This document shows positions 52,364 to 63,079 of a DNA stretch of 64,000 bases, one piece after another (position 1 is the stretch's first letter; each line of letters begins with the position of its first letter). A model generated the notes under the pieces. It searched no databases. It was given only the letters and a program-made list of their open reading frames with translations, and was not told the DNA's origin. The stretch is from Cellulomonas terrae (GTDB lineage: Bacteria > Actinomycetota > Actinomycetes > Actinomycetales > Cellulomonadaceae). The translations under genes and the position numbers were made by a program. Location of the stretch: assembly GCF_007990265.1 (NCBI RefSeq), contig NZ_BJWH01000022.1, positions 1 to 64,000 on the forward strand, read 5' to 3'.

Positions 52364-53265
52364 CCACGCAGACCACGACGCCGACGCTCGTGCACACGCG
52401 CGAGGCGCTGGCGGCGGCGCTCGCCGTGCAGGACGTGCAGGCCGTGCCGCGCACGGAGGGGTTCGCGGGGACGGCGCACTCCGCCCGCCCGCACCGTCGG
52501 GCGGTCGTGATGACGATGGGCGCGCTGCACGCCGGGCACCTGTCGCTGGTCGCGCGCGCACGGGAGCTGGCGGACGCGGTCGTCGTGACGATCTTCGTCA
52601 ACCCGCTGCAGTTCGCGCCGTCCGAGGACCTCGCCCGGTACCCGCGTGACCTGCAGCGGGACCTCGCGCTGCTGTCCGGGCCGGGTCTGCTGGGCCCGGA
52701 CGACATCGTCTTCGCCCCCGGTCCGGAGGTCGTCTACCCGGACGGTGACCCGGTCGTGCGGGTCAGCGCGGGCGAGATCGGGGACGTGCTCGAGGGGGTC
52801 AGCCGGCCGGGCCACCTGGACGGTGTCCTCACGGTCGTGCTCAAGCTCCTGCACCTGACCCGCCCGGGGGTGGCGCTGTTCGGGGCCAAGGACGCGCAGC
52901 AGCTCGCGGCGGTGCGGCGGATGGTCCGCGACCTCGACGTGCCGGTGGTGGTCGAGGCCGCGCCGATCGTCCGCGACGAGGACGGGATCGCGCTGTCGAG
53001 CCGCAACGCCTACCTCAGCGACGACGAGCGTCGCCGGGCGCTCGGGCTCTCGCGTGCGCTGCGGGCCCGGGGGAGCGCGGAGGAGATCCGCGCGACCGCC
53101 CGCGCCGCCCTGGCGGGCACCGACGTCGACTACGTGGCGCTGGTGGACCCCGTGACGTTCGCCGAGGTGCCCGCGGACTTCGTCGGCGAGGCCCTGCTGC
53201 TGGTCGCGGCGACCGTCGGGACGACCCGGCTCATCGACAACGGACTCGTGGAGGTGGGCGCGTGA
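52360..53265 (+). CDS. panC: Pantothenate synthetase
   Basis: 301 aa. [14 protein letters not shown] contains the HxGH nucleotide motif; [54 protein letters not shown] and [13 protein letters not shown] complete the active site. It joins pantoate and beta-alanine using ATP. A longer insert than usual (about 28-48) follows the N-terminal helix. GGAGGAC precedes the ATGA overlap start. Confidence 0.95.
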   Translation: MTTQTTTPTLVHTREALAAALAVQDVQAVPRTEGFAGTAHSARPHRRAVVMTMGALHAGHLSLVARARELADAVVVTIFVNPLQFAPSEDLARYPRDLQRDLALLSGPGLLGPDDIVFAPGPEVVYPDGDPVVRVSAGEIGDVLEGVSRPGHLDGVLTVVLKLLHLTRPGVALFGAKDAQQLAAVRRMVRDLDVPVVVEAAPIVRDEDGIALSSRNAYLSDDERRRALGLSRALRARGSAEEIRATARAALAGTDVDYVALVDPVTFAEVPADFVGEALLLVAATVGTTRLIDNGLVEVGA

Positions 53266-53705
53266 CGTCGCTGGTGCGCACGATGATGACCGGCAAGATC
53301 CACCGCGCGACCGTGACCCAGGCGGACCTGCACTACGTCGGCTCGATCACGGTCGACGCGGACCTGCTCGCCGCGGCGGACGTGCTGCCCGGTCAGCAGG
53401 TGGACGTCGTCGACGTCACCAACGGCGCTCGCCTGACCACGTACGCGATCGCGGGGGAGCCGGGGTCGGGCCAGGTCTGCATCAACGGTGCGGCCGCGCA
53501 CCTCGTGCACCCGGGGGACGTCGTCATCCTCATCGCCTACGGCCAGCTGTCCGACGCGGAGGCCCGCACCTACGAGCCGCACGTCGTGCTGGTCGACGGT
53601 GCCAACCGGGTGGTGGCGGTCGGGGACGACCCCGGCCAGGTCCCGGACGACTGGCCGGACCTGCAGTCGAGCGGGATTCCGTTCGCCGCGGGCCGCGCGA
53701 GGTGA
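53262..53705 (+). CDS. panD: Aspartate 1-decarboxylase proenzyme
   Basis: 147 aa. The self-cleavage site Gly-Ser lies in [10 protein letters not shown] and produces the pyruvoyl group; [16 protein letters not shown] and [22 protein letters not shown] are the conserved strands. It makes beta-alanine for PanC. GTGA overlaps on both sides (panC and nadB). Confidence 0.96.
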   Translation: MTSLVRTMMTGKIHRATVTQADLHYVGSITVDADLLAAADVLPGQQVDVVDVTNGARLTTYAIAGEPGSGQVCINGAAAHLVHPGDVVILIAYGQLSDAEARTYEPHVVLVDGANRVVAVGDDPGQVPDDWPDLQSSGIPFAAGRAR

Positions 53706-55396
53706 CCCGGCTCGCGACGCGGCTGGCGGCCCCGGAACCGGGCTGGACGGTCGAGGCCGACGCGGTCGTCGTCGGCTCCGGCATCGCGGGTCTGACCGCG
53801 GCGCTCGAGCTGCGCACCCGCGTGCCGCGCGTCCTGCTGGTCACCAAGGACATCCTCGCGTCGGGGTCGACCGTGTGGGCGCAGGGCGGCATCGCGGCCG
53901 CGCTGGACCCGTCGGACTCGCCCGCCGCGCACCTGCAGGACACCCTCGTCGCGGGCGCCGGACTGTGCGACCCGCGCGCGGTCGAGGTGCTGGTCACGGA
54001 GGGTCCGCGGCGCGTCCGCGAGCTCGTCGCGCGCGGCGCCGTGTTCGACACGGCAGCCGACGGCAGCATCTCGCTGACCCGCGAGGGCGGGCACCACGCC
54101 GACCGCATCGCGCACGCGGGCGGCGACGCGACGGGCGCGGAGATCTCCCGCGCGCTCGTCGCGCAGATCGAGGCGGTGCGCGACGACCCGGGCATCGAGG
54201 TCATCGAGCACGCGCTCGTCCTCGACGTGCTCACGGGTCCGCCGGGACCGGACGGCAGGCCCGGGCGCGCGTGCGGCGTGACGCTCCACGTGATCGGCGA
54301 GGGGCAGCGCGACGGGGTCGGTGCCGCGCTGGGCCGCGCGGTCGTGCTCGCGACGGGCGGCATCGGCCAGGTCTACCGCTCGTCCACCAACCCGGCGCAG
54401 GCCACCGGGGACGGGATCGCCGCGGCGCTGCGTGCCGGGGCGGTGCTCGGGGACGTCGAGTTCGTGCAGTTCCACCCGACGGTGCTCTGGCTGGGCTCGG
54501 GCGTGAAGGGGCAGCTGACGCTGGTGTCCGAGGCGGTCCGGGGCGAGGGTGCGCTGCTGCTGGACACCGACGGTGTGCGGTTCATGCCCGACGTGCACCC
54601 GATGGCCGAGCTGGCTCCCCGGGACGTCGTCGCGCACGCGATCGTCCGGCGGATGACCGAGACCGGTTCCGACCACGTCTGGCTGGACGCCCGGCACCTC
54701 GGCGACGAGTTCCTGCGCTCCCGGTTCCCGACGATCAACGACCGGCTCCTGGAGCACGGCATCGACATGACGACCGACCTCGTCCCCGTCGCGCCCGCCC
54801 AGCACTACCACTCGGGTGGCGTGGTCACGGACCTCGTCGGTCGGACCAGCCTGCCCGGCCTGTACGCGGTGGGGGAGACGGCGTGCACGGGTGTGCACGG
54901 CGCCAACCGGCTGGCGTCGAACTCCCTGCTCGAAGGCCTCGTGTTCGCCAGCCGTGCGGCCAAGCACATCGCCGCGCAGGTGGGCAGCGGCGTCCTCACG
55001 CCGCTCACGCCGGTGGCCCGGCCGGGCGACGAGGCCCTCGTCGCGGCGGCGTCGCGCGCCCGCGTGCAGCGGATCGCCTCCGACGGTCCTGGTCCGCTGC
55101 GGTCCGGCGACGGGCTGCGCCGGGCCGTGGCCGCGCTCGCGGCCGTGCCGACCGACGCGCACCTGCGCACCGACGAGGGCCGGCGCCTGGCCGCCCCGCA
55201 GGTGGCCGAGTGGGAGACGACGAACGTGCACCAGGTGGCGACCGTGCTGACGGCGGCCGCGCTGGAGCGTGAGGAGAGCCGCGGCGGGCACGCGCGCAGC
55301 GACTTCCCGGCGACCGAGCCGTCCTGGCGGGTGCGGCTGGAGCTGTCGTTGGGCGCCGAGGGCGACCTGGTGTCCCGGCGGTCCTCGCCGGCCTGA
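53702..55396 (+). CDS. nadB: L-aspartate oxidase
   Basis: 564 aa. FAD motif [17 protein letters not shown], substrate loop [51 protein letters not shown] and [30 protein letters not shown] are all present. It oxidises aspartate to iminoaspartate for quinolinate. nadA is not in the window. GTGA overlap with panD puts it at the end of the folE-to-nadB chain. Confidence 0.96.
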   Translation: MTRLATRLAAPEPGWTVEADAVVVGSGIAGLTAALELRTRVPRVLLVTKDILASGSTVWAQGGIAAALDPSDSPAAHLQDTLVAGAGLCDPRAVEVLVTEGPRRVRELVARGAVFDTAADGSISLTREGGHHADRIAHAGGDATGAEISRALVAQIEAVRDDPGIEVIEHALVLDVLTGPPGPDGRPGRACGVTLHVIGEGQRDGVGAALGRAVVLATGGIGQVYRSSTNPAQATGDGIAAALRAGAVLGDVEFVQFHPTVLWLGSGVKGQLTLVSEAVRGEGALLLDTDGVRFMPDVHPMAELAPRDVVAHAIVRRMTETGSDHVWLDARHLGDEFLRSRFPTINDRLLEHGIDMTTDLVPVAPAQHYHSGGVVTDLVGRTSLPGLYAVGETACTGVHGANRLASNSLLEGLVFASRAAKHIAAQVGSGVLTPLTPVARPGDEALVAAASRARVQRIASDGPGPLRSGDGLRRAVAALAAVPTDAHLRTDEGRRLAAPQVAEWETTNVHQVATVLTAAALEREESRGGHARSDFPATEPSWRVRLELSLGAEGDLVSRRSSPA

Positions 55397-55448
55397 GAGG
55401 GACGTTCTCACCCACAAGGGTGACATTCCGACACTATCGGCATAACGA

Positions 55449-55475
55449 TCGATACCGATCGAGAGTTTCGATACC
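55449..55475. promoter_or_regulatory. LacI-type operator candidate upstream of the xylanase
   Basis: ATCGA-GAGTT-TCGAT (55458-55472) is a perfect dyad with 5-bp spacing, and TCGATACC is repeated at 55449 and 55468. It lies about 90-115 bp before the xylanase start. Confidence 0.5.
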
Positions 55476-55562
55476 TCCAGCTCTGGTCTCCTGCGCGGAC
55501 GCTGCTTACCCTCTCCCCAGGATCGCCCGAACCAGGGCATACGTCTGCGCAAAGGAGCGTCG

Positions 55563-58500
55563 ATGAGACACGCACGATCGCCACGGAATCGTTTCGAAAC
55601 TATCGGGGTCGCGCTGACCACGGCACTCGCGCTCGCGGCGGTCCCCGCCACGGTGGTCGCCACCGGGACGGCGGCACTCGCCGCGGACACGACGCTGGTG
55701 TCCACGGACTTCACCGACGGCACCCTCGGCGGCTGGACGCAGAGCGGCGGTCCGACGCTGTCCTTCGTCGACGTGGACGGCAACCAGGCCCTCCAGGTCG
55801 CCAACCGCACCGAGGACTTCGACGGCATCCAGACCCCCGCCGGACTGTTCGCGGACGTCGAGCCCGGCACGGTCCTGACGCTGTCGATGCGGGCGAAGCT
55901 CGCGCCGGAGACGGTCGGCTCCGCCGGGGTGCGCCTCGTCGTGAAGCCTGCCTACTCCTGGGTGGGCAACACCACGATGACCGCCGACGCGTGGACCACG
56001 GTGACCGGCACGTACGCGGTGCCGGCCGACGCCGACCCCGCGCAGCTGCAGGTCTACATCGGCACCGGCGCCCTCGACGGCCCGTACACCTACCTGGTGG
56101 ACGACATCGCGATCACGGCCCCGGCCTCGTCGACGGAGACCACGCTGGTGTCCACCGACTTCACCGACGGCACGTACGCCGACTGGGCGGCCAGCGGCGG
56201 CGCGACGCTGTCGGTGGTCGACGTGGAGGGCAACCCCGCCCTGCAGGTGGCCGACCGCACCGAGGACTTCGACGGCATCCAGACCGCCGCCGGCCTGTTC
56301 GCGGACGTCGAGCCCGGCACCGTCCTGACGCTGTCGATGCGGGCGCGGCTCGCGCCGGAGACGGTCGGCTCGGCCGGAGTGCGCCTCGTCGTGAAGCCCG
56401 CGTACTCCTGGGTGGGCAACACCACGATGACCGCGGACGCGTGGACCACGGTGACCGGCACCTACGAGGTGCCCGCCGACGCCGTCCCGGCAGAGCTGCA
56501 GGTCTACATCGGCACGGGCGCACTCGACGGGCCGTACACGTACCTCGTCGACGACATCACGATCACCGCCCCGGCCGGCGACGGCCCGGGCGAGACGCCG
56601 GACGTCCTGCCCGGTGGTGCGCTCAACCCCACGACCACCCCGGTCAGCGCCGCGCAGGGCACCGGCAACCGGTCGGCCCTGACGTTCGACGACGGCCCCA
56701 ACGGCGCCGACACCACCGAGCTGCTGGACTTCCTGGCGGCCAAGGACATCCAGGCCACGTTCTGCGTCATCGGCCAGAACGTCCAGGCCCCGGGTGGCGC
56801 GGACCTCCTGAAGCGGATCGTCGCCGACGGTCACACGCTCTGCAACCACGGCACGTCCTACGACGTCCTCGACGGCACGCAGGCGGAGGTCGCGCAGGAC
56901 CTGGCCGACAACCTGACGATCATCCGGACCGCCCTGGGCAACCCGTCGGCGCAGGTGCCGTTCTTCCGAGCGGCCAACGGCGTGTGGACGACGGCGAACC
57001 AGAACGCGGCCGTCGCACTCGGCATGCAGCCGCTCGCGGTGATCAACACGATCTCCGACTGGGAGACCCAGGACGAGGCCACGCTCACCGCCAACCTGCG
57101 TGCGGCCATGAAGCCCGGCGAGGTCGTGCTCCTGCACGACGGTGGCGGCTCGCGGGCCGGCACGGTCGCGGCGGCGAAGACCGTCATCCAGGAGCGCCTC
57201 GACGAGGGGTGGACGTTCACGCTGCCCGCCGTCACGCTCGCGCCGAGCCAGCCCCCGGGCACCGCGGTGATCAGCGCCGACTTCGAGGACGGCCTGCAGG
57301 GCTGGGTCCCCCGCGCGACCGGGGACGGCCAGGGCACGCTCGCCGTCACCGGCGAGCTCGCCCACGGCGGCGCGCAGTCGGCGCTGCTGACCGCGCGCAC
57401 GTCGCAGGGTCACGGCATCGGCTTCGACGCCACGGGGGTGCTCATCCCGGGCACCAGCTACGAGTACTCCGCCTGGGTGCGGTTCGCGCCCGGCCAGACC
57501 GGCGACGAGATCTGGCTGAGCCTGGCCCGCACGGTGGGCGAGAGCACCTCGTACGACACGCTCAAGCAGTTCACGGGCATCTCGAACAGCGAGTGGGTGG
57601 AGGTCACCGGCACGTTCCAGATGGCCGCGGCCGACTCGGCGCTGCTGTACTTCGAGACGCCGTGGGAGAACGGCGACCCCGGCAACACGTCGGACTTCCT
57701 CGTCGACGACATCGTCGTCAAGGTCCAGGACCCGCTGCAGGTGCAGGACCTCGCGCCGATCAAGGACTCCGTCGACTTCCCGGTGGGCGCGGCGATCGAC
57801 AGCCGTGAGCAGACCGGGGCGCAGTCGGAGCTCCTGCTCCGGCACTTCGACCAGGTCACGTCGGAGAACTACATGAAGCCCGAGGCCTGGTACGACGCCG
57901 AGGGCACCTTCACGCCGCACCCCGAGGCCGACGCGATCATGCAGTACGCGCAGGACAACGGGATCGCCGTGTACGGGCACACGCTGGCCTGGCACAGCCA
58001 GACGCCGGCCTGGTTCTTCCAGGACGAGGCGGGGGCTCCGCTCACGACGAGCGAGGCCGACCAGCAGGTGCTCCGGGACCGGCTGCGGACGCACATCCAC
58101 GCCGTCGCGCAGCACCTGAGCGACACGTACGGCGCGTTCGGCAGCGACACCAACCCGCTGGTCGCGTTCGACGTGGTGAACGAGGTGGTCAGCGACAGCG
58201 GCGAGTTCGCCGACGGGCTGCGTCGCAGCGAGTGGTACCGGATCCTGGGCGAGGAGTTCATCGACCTGGCGTTCCAGTACGCGGACGAGTCCTTCAACGA
58301 CGAGTTCGCCGCCGCGGGCGCCGACCGTCCGATCACCCTGTTCATCAACGACTACAACACCGAGCAGGGCGGCAAGCAGGTCCGCCTGCACGCCCTCGTC
58401 GAGCGCCTGCTCGAGCGCGGCGTGCCGGTCGACGGCGTGGGCCACCAGTTCCACGTCAGCCTCGCGATGCCGGTGTCCGCGCTCGAGACGGCCCTCACCG

Positions 58501-60335
58501 CGTTCGAGGACCTGCCGGTCGTGCAGGCGGTCACCGAGCTCGACGTCACGACCGGCACGCCGGTGACCGACGGCAAGCTCGTCGAGCAGGGCTACTACTA
58601 CCGCGACGCGTTCCGGGTCTTCCGGGCGCACGCCGAGAGCCTGTTCTCGGTCACGGTGTGGGGCCTGACCGACGGCCGCAGCTGGCGCAGCGACGCCGGC
58701 GCACCGCTCGTGTTCGACGACCTCCTGCAGGCGAAGCCCGCGTACTACGGCATCGTCGACGGCGAGCTGCCCGCCCGGCAGCGTGCGGCGAACGTCTTCG
58801 CCGAGGACGTGCCGCTGTCCGACGAGACGTCCGACGTCCGGTGGTCGCAGCTGCCGCTGAACGTCCTCGACGACTCGACCGCCTTCCAGCTCCGCTGGGC
58901 GCCGGACAATCTGACGGCGTACGTCACGGTCGACGACGCGACCGCGGAGGCGACCGACGCGATCGAGATCGCCTACGCGGGCCAGACCGTCACGTTCGGC
59001 CGGGACGGCTCGGGCGACGTCGACGGTGTGGTCACGGAGCGGGACGGCGGCTACGACGCCGTCGTCAAGCTCCCGCTCGCCACCCCGGTGGCGGAGGGCG
59101 GCACGGTGCCGTTCGACCTGCGGGTCACCGACGGTGCCGACACCGTCGCGTGGAACACGCCGGGCGCGACGGGCACCCTCACGCTCGTCGAGGCGCTCTC
59201 GTACGCCGAGGTCCCCTCGGTCGCGACGGCGCCGACGATCGACGGCGACACGGATGCCTCCTGGTCCGACGCCGTCTCCGTCCGCACCGACAAGCAGACC
59301 AACGGCACCGGCGGCGCGACGGCGGAGGTCCGCACCCTGTGGAAGGACAACACGCTGTTCGTGCTCGCCGAGGTCACCGACCCGGTCGTGGACGTCACGG
59401 GCTCCGACCCGTGGATCCAGGACTCGGTCGAGATCTACGTGGACGCGGGCAACTACAAGAACGGGTCCTACCGGTACGACGACACGCAGATCCGGATCAG
59501 CGCGACCAACGTGGTCTCGTTCGGCACGGGTGACGAGGCGTTCCAGCAGAACCGGCTGGTCAGCGCCACACGGCTCACCGACACCGGCTACGTGGTGGAG
59601 GCGTCGATCAGCCTGCTCGAGGACGGTGGTGCAGGCAGCTTCCAGGGCGTGGACTTCCAGGTGAACGACGCCAGCAACGGCGCGCGCACCTCGATCCACA
59701 ACTGGGCCGACCCGACGGGCGCCGGCTACCAGAGCACCGCGCGCTGGGGTGTCCTGCAGCTGGTCGAGGCGGGCGTCCCGTCGTCGGCGACCACGCTGAC
59801 GGCCGCGCCGTCGAGCCAGGTGTTCGGGTCGTCCTCACGGGTCACGCTCACGGCGACGGTCACGGCCGACGTGCCCGTGGCCGGTCCGGTGGAGTTCGTG
59901 GCCGGGGACACCGTGCTCGGCACGGCGACGCTGCGGAACGGCAGCGCGAGCCTGCGGCTGCCGGGGTCGACCCCGGCGGGCAGCTACGAGGTCGTCGCCC
60001 GGTTCGCCGGTGACGACACCGTGGCGGGCTCGGAGTCGGCGGCGGTGACGGTGGTCGTGGAGAAGGTGACCACGACGACCGGGCTGACCGTCACGCGCGG
60101 GTTCCTGTTCATCCCGTCGGTCGCGTTCGTGACGGTCGCGACCAACAACGGCAGGGTGCCGTCCGGGACGGTCGAGATCCGCGAGGGCACCAAGGTCGTC
60201 AAGCGGCTGAACGTGGTCCTCGGCATCGCGATCGGCACGGTGCCGTCCGGCAAGCACACGTACACGGCGACGTTCGTCCCGAGCGACACCGCGAACGTGA
60301 GCCCGAGCACGAGCGCACCCGTCAAGACCCGCTGA
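55563..60335 (+). CDS. Secreted multidomain xylanase: CBM22-CBM22-CE4-CBM22-GH10-CBM9-Ig
   Basis: 1590 aa. Signal peptide cut near residue 40 (TAALA-ADTT); two near-identical CBM22-like modules (about 44-188 and 194-338); NodB/CE4 deacetylase (about 368-560) with TFDDGP at 374-379 and LLHDGGG; another CBM22-like module (about 566-727); GH10 xylanase (about 735-1075) with acid/base Glu874 in FDVVNEVVSDSG and nucleophile Glu992 in VTELDVTTG; a partial and a full CBM9-like module (about 1080-1400); and two Ig-like domains. It should cut xylan and remove acetyl groups. The CE4 metal motif is H429-GTS-Y433 where His is usual. AAAGGAG precedes ATG 55563. It is inserted between nadB and nadC. Confidence 0.93.
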   Translation: MRHARSPRNRFETIGVALTTALALAAVPATVVATGTAALAADTTLVSTDFTDGTLGGWTQSGGPTLSFVDVDGNQALQVANRTEDFDGIQTPAGLFADVEPGTVLTLSMRAKLAPETVGSAGVRLVVKPAYSWVGNTTMTADAWTTVTGTYAVPADADPAQLQVYIGTGALDGPYTYLVDDIAITAPASSTETTLVSTDFTDGTYADWAASGGATLSVVDVEGNPALQVADRTEDFDGIQTAAGLFADVEPGTVLTLSMRARLAPETVGSAGVRLVVKPAYSWVGNTTMTADAWTTVTGTYEVPADAVPAELQVYIGTGALDGPYTYLVDDITITAPAGDGPGETPDVLPGGALNPTTTPVSAAQGTGNRSALTFDDGPNGADTTELLDFLAAKDIQATFCVIGQNVQAPGGADLLKRIVADGHTLCNHGTSYDVLDGTQAEVAQDLADNLTIIRTALGNPSAQVPFFRAANGVWTTANQNAAVALGMQPLAVINTISDWETQDEATLTANLRAAMKPGEVVLLHDGGGSRAGTVAAAKTVIQERLDEGWTFTLPAVTLAPSQPPGTAVISADFEDGLQGWVPRATGDGQGTLAVTGELAHGGAQSALLTARTSQGHGIGFDATGVLIPGTSYEYSAWVRFAPGQTGDEIWLSLARTVGESTSYDTLKQFTGISNSEWVEVTGTFQMAAADSALLYFETPWENGDPGNTSDFLVDDIVVKVQDPLQVQDLAPIKDSVDFPVGAAIDSREQTGAQSELLLRHFDQVTSENYMKPEAWYDAEGTFTPHPEADAIMQYAQDNGIAVYGHTLAWHSQTPAWFFQDEAGAPLTTSEADQQVLRDRLRTHIHAVAQHLSDTYGAFGSDTNPLVAFDVVNEVVSDSGEFADGLRRSEWYRILGEEFIDLAFQYADESFNDEFAAAGADRPITLFINDYNTEQGGKQVRLHALVERLLERGVPVDGVGHQFHVSLAMPVSALETALTAFEDLPVVQAVTELDVTTGTPVTDGKLVEQGYYYRDAFRVFRAHAESLFSVTVWGLTDGRSWRSDAGAPLVFDDLLQAKPAYYGIVDGELPARQRAANVFAEDVPLSDETSDVRWSQLPLNVLDDSTAFQLRWAPDNLTAYVTVDDATAEATDAIEIAYAGQTVTFGRDGSGDVDGVVTERDGGYDAVVKLPLATPVAEGGTVPFDLRVTDGADTVAWNTPGATGTLTLVEALSYAEVPSVATAPTIDGDTDASWSDAVSVRTDKQTNGTGGATAEVRTLWKDNTLFVLAEVTDPVVDVTGSDPWIQDSVEIYVDAGNYKNGSYRYDDTQIRISATNVVSFGTGDEAFQQNRLVSATRLTDTGYVVEASISLLEDGGAGSFQGVDFQVNDASNGARTSIHNWADPTGAGYQSTARWGVLQLVEAGVPSSATTLTAAPSSQVFGSSSRVTLTATVTADVPVAGPVEFVAGDTVLGTATLRNGSASLRLPGSTPAGSYEVVARFAGDDTVAGSESAAVTVVVEKVTTTTGLTVTRGFLFIPSVAFVTVATNNGRVPSGTVEIREGTKVVKRLNVVLGIAIGTVPSGKHTYTATFVPSDTANVSPSTSAPVKTR
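55591..55600. promoter_or_regulatory. Intragenic palindrome GTTTCGAAAC near the xylanase start
   Basis: Perfect 10-bp palindrome 28 nt inside the coding sequence, flanked by TATCGG as in ACACTATCGG at 55431-55440. Resembles LacI-family sugar-regulator half sites. Confidence 0.45.
55689..56574 (+). repeat. Tandem 450-bp duplication encoding the two CBM22-like modules
   Basis: Unit 1 starts at 55689 and unit 2 at 56139, in phase by exactly 150 codons. Long stretches are nearly identical, e.g. the segment encoding RTEDFDGIQT and VKPAYSWVGNTTMTADAWTTVTGTY. Confidence 0.9.
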
Positions 60336-60342
60336 CGGTCGG

Positions 60343-60379
60343 TACCGGGCCCGCGTCCCTCCTGGACGCGGGCCCGGTA
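60343..60379 (+). terminator. Strong terminator hairpin of the xylanase gene
   Basis: TACCGGGCCCGCGTCC (60343-60358) and its exact mirror (60364-60379) give a perfect 16-bp stem with a 5-nt loop, 8 nt after the stop. Confidence 0.85.
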
Positions 60380-60383
60380 GCGT
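60378..60383 (+). promoter_or_regulatory. Candidate leaderless -10 of nadC, overlapping the terminator
   Basis: TAGCGT begins on the last two bases of the terminator stem and ends 6 nt before GTG 60390. Confidence 0.5.
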
Positions 60384-60389
60384 GACGGC

Positions 60390-61283
60390 GTGACCGTGCC
60401 GACGCCCTCCCTCGACCCCGCCTGGATCGCCCGGACGGTGACGATCGCCCTCGACGAGGACCTCGGTCCGGTGCCCGGTCGGGACGTGACGACGCAGTCG
60501 ACGATCCCGCCGGAGGCGACGGGCGCCGCGGACCTGGTGGCCCGGCAGGACGGGGTCGTCGCGGGACTCGTGGTGGTGCCGGAGGTGGTCGGGCAGGTCG
60601 CGGCGCGGCTCGGGCTGCCGGTGCCGACCGTCGACCAGCGCGTGCCCGACGGCACCCGGGTCGTGCGCGGTGACGTGCTGGCCGTGCTGACCGGACCCGT
60701 GCAGGTGCTCCTCGTCGCGGAGCGGACGCTGCTCAACCTGGCGTCGCGGGCGTCGGGCGTCGCCACCCACACCCGCCGCTGGGCGGACGCGCTGGAGGGG
60801 ACGGGCGCGCTCGTCCTGGACACGCGCAAGACGACTCCGGGGCTGCGGGCGCTGGAGAAGTACGCCGTGCGCTGCGGCGGGGGGACCAACAAGCGCATGG
60901 GGCTGTACGACGTCGCGATGGTCAAGGACAACCACGTGGTCGCGGCGGGATCCGTCTCGGCGGCCGTCGCGGCCGTCCGGGACAGGTACCCCGAGGTCAC
61001 CATCCAGGTCGAGGCGGACACTCTCCACCAGGCGCTGGAGGCCGTCGCGGCCGGCGCACGCTTCCTGCTGCTCGACAACATGCCGACGCCGCTGCTCGCG
61101 GAGGTCGTCACGGCGGTGCGGGCCGTCGACCCCGGCGTCGAGCTGGAGGCCACCGGGAACCTCACGCTCGACCGCGCGCGGGAGGTCGCCTCGACGGGCG
61201 TCGACTACCTGTCGGTGGGCGGGCTCACGCACTCGTCGCCGATCCTCGACCTCGCGCTCGACCTGGAGCCGGTCGGCCGGTGA
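60390..61283 (+). CDS. nadC: Nicotinate-nucleotide pyrophosphorylase (carboxylating)
   Basis: 297 aa. RTLLNLASRASGVATHTRRWAD, VLDTRKTTPGLRALEKYAVRCGGGTNKRMGLYDVAMVKDNH and the C-terminal EATGNLTLDRAREVASTGVDYLSVGGLTHS are conserved quinolinate phosphoribosyltransferase motifs. It converts quinolinate and PRPP to NaMN, using the product of NadB/NadA. It is cut off from nadB by the xylanase gene. GTG 60390 lies only 10 nt from the xylanase terminator, so its promoter must overlap it. Confidence 0.96.
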   Translation: MTVPTPSLDPAWIARTVTIALDEDLGPVPGRDVTTQSTIPPEATGAADLVARQDGVVAGLVVVPEVVGQVAARLGLPVPTVDQRVPDGTRVVRGDVLAVLTGPVQVLLVAERTLLNLASRASGVATHTRRWADALEGTGALVLDTRKTTPGLRALEKYAVRCGGGTNKRMGLYDVAMVKDNHVVAAGSVSAAVAAVRDRYPEVTIQVEADTLHQALEAVAAGARFLLLDNMPTPLLAEVVTAVRAVDPGVELEATGNLTLDRAREVASTGVDYLSVGGLTHSSPILDLALDLEPVGR

Positions 61284-61291
61284 CGCGCCGG

Positions 61292-61297
61292 TAAGAT
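61292..61297 (+). promoter_or_regulatory. Candidate leaderless -10 of lysS
   Basis: TAAGAT followed by 6 nt and GTG 61304, starting 8 nt after the nadC stop. Confidence 0.5.
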
Positions 61298-61303
61298 CGC
61301 CCG

Positions 61304-62820
<1,517 letters not shown>

Positions 62821-62824
<4 letters not shown>

Positions 62825-63009
62825 ACCCCCTGTTCACGGCCCTCGCCGCCCTGCTGCCGTCGATCGGCGTCGGATTGCTGTTCTGGTTCGCCATCCGCGC
62901 GCTGGTCAATGCCGACCGTACGGAACGCCAGGCATTGGCCAAAATGGATGCAGCCGAACGTCGGGCGGAACTTGCCGCCAATAAAGAGGAATCCGGCCCC
63001 GCCGTTTGA
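62821..63009 (+). CDS. 62-aa single-TM membrane protein
   Basis: One N-terminal TM helix ([25 protein letters not shown]) followed by a charged helical tail ([21 protein letters not shown]). Overlaps lysS by ATGA, so it is translated with it. Small proteins of this shape are common next to lsr2 in actinobacteria, but I know no function. The lsr2 promoter overlaps its stop. Confidence 0.75.
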
Positions 63010-63034
63010 CGCCTTAAAGTGCCGATGCGATAGT
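63006..63034 (+). promoter_or_regulatory. Sigma-70-type promoter of lsr2
   Basis: TTGACG (63006-63011), 17-bp spacer, GATAGT (63029-63034). The best housekeeping-like promoter in the window, in its most AT-rich patch; it gives a leader of about 40 nt with GGAG 8 nt before the ATG. Confidence 0.7.
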
Positions 63035-63079
63035 GAACGAGACAAGCATTCCCCCCGCATCTGCATGATGGAGAACACA

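Noticed and set aside
55408..55423. TCACCC-ACAA-GGGTGA as the nadB terminator
   Set aside because: Only a 6-bp stem with no extension; could equally be an operator, too weak to call.
55506..59699. A 1397-codon open frame on the minus strand opposite the xylanase
   Set aside because: Composition is Arg/Val/Gly-rich with repeated RVRHRGP-like text, the usual antisense shadow of a high-GC gene; the plus strand has full catalytic motifs, signal peptide and RBS.
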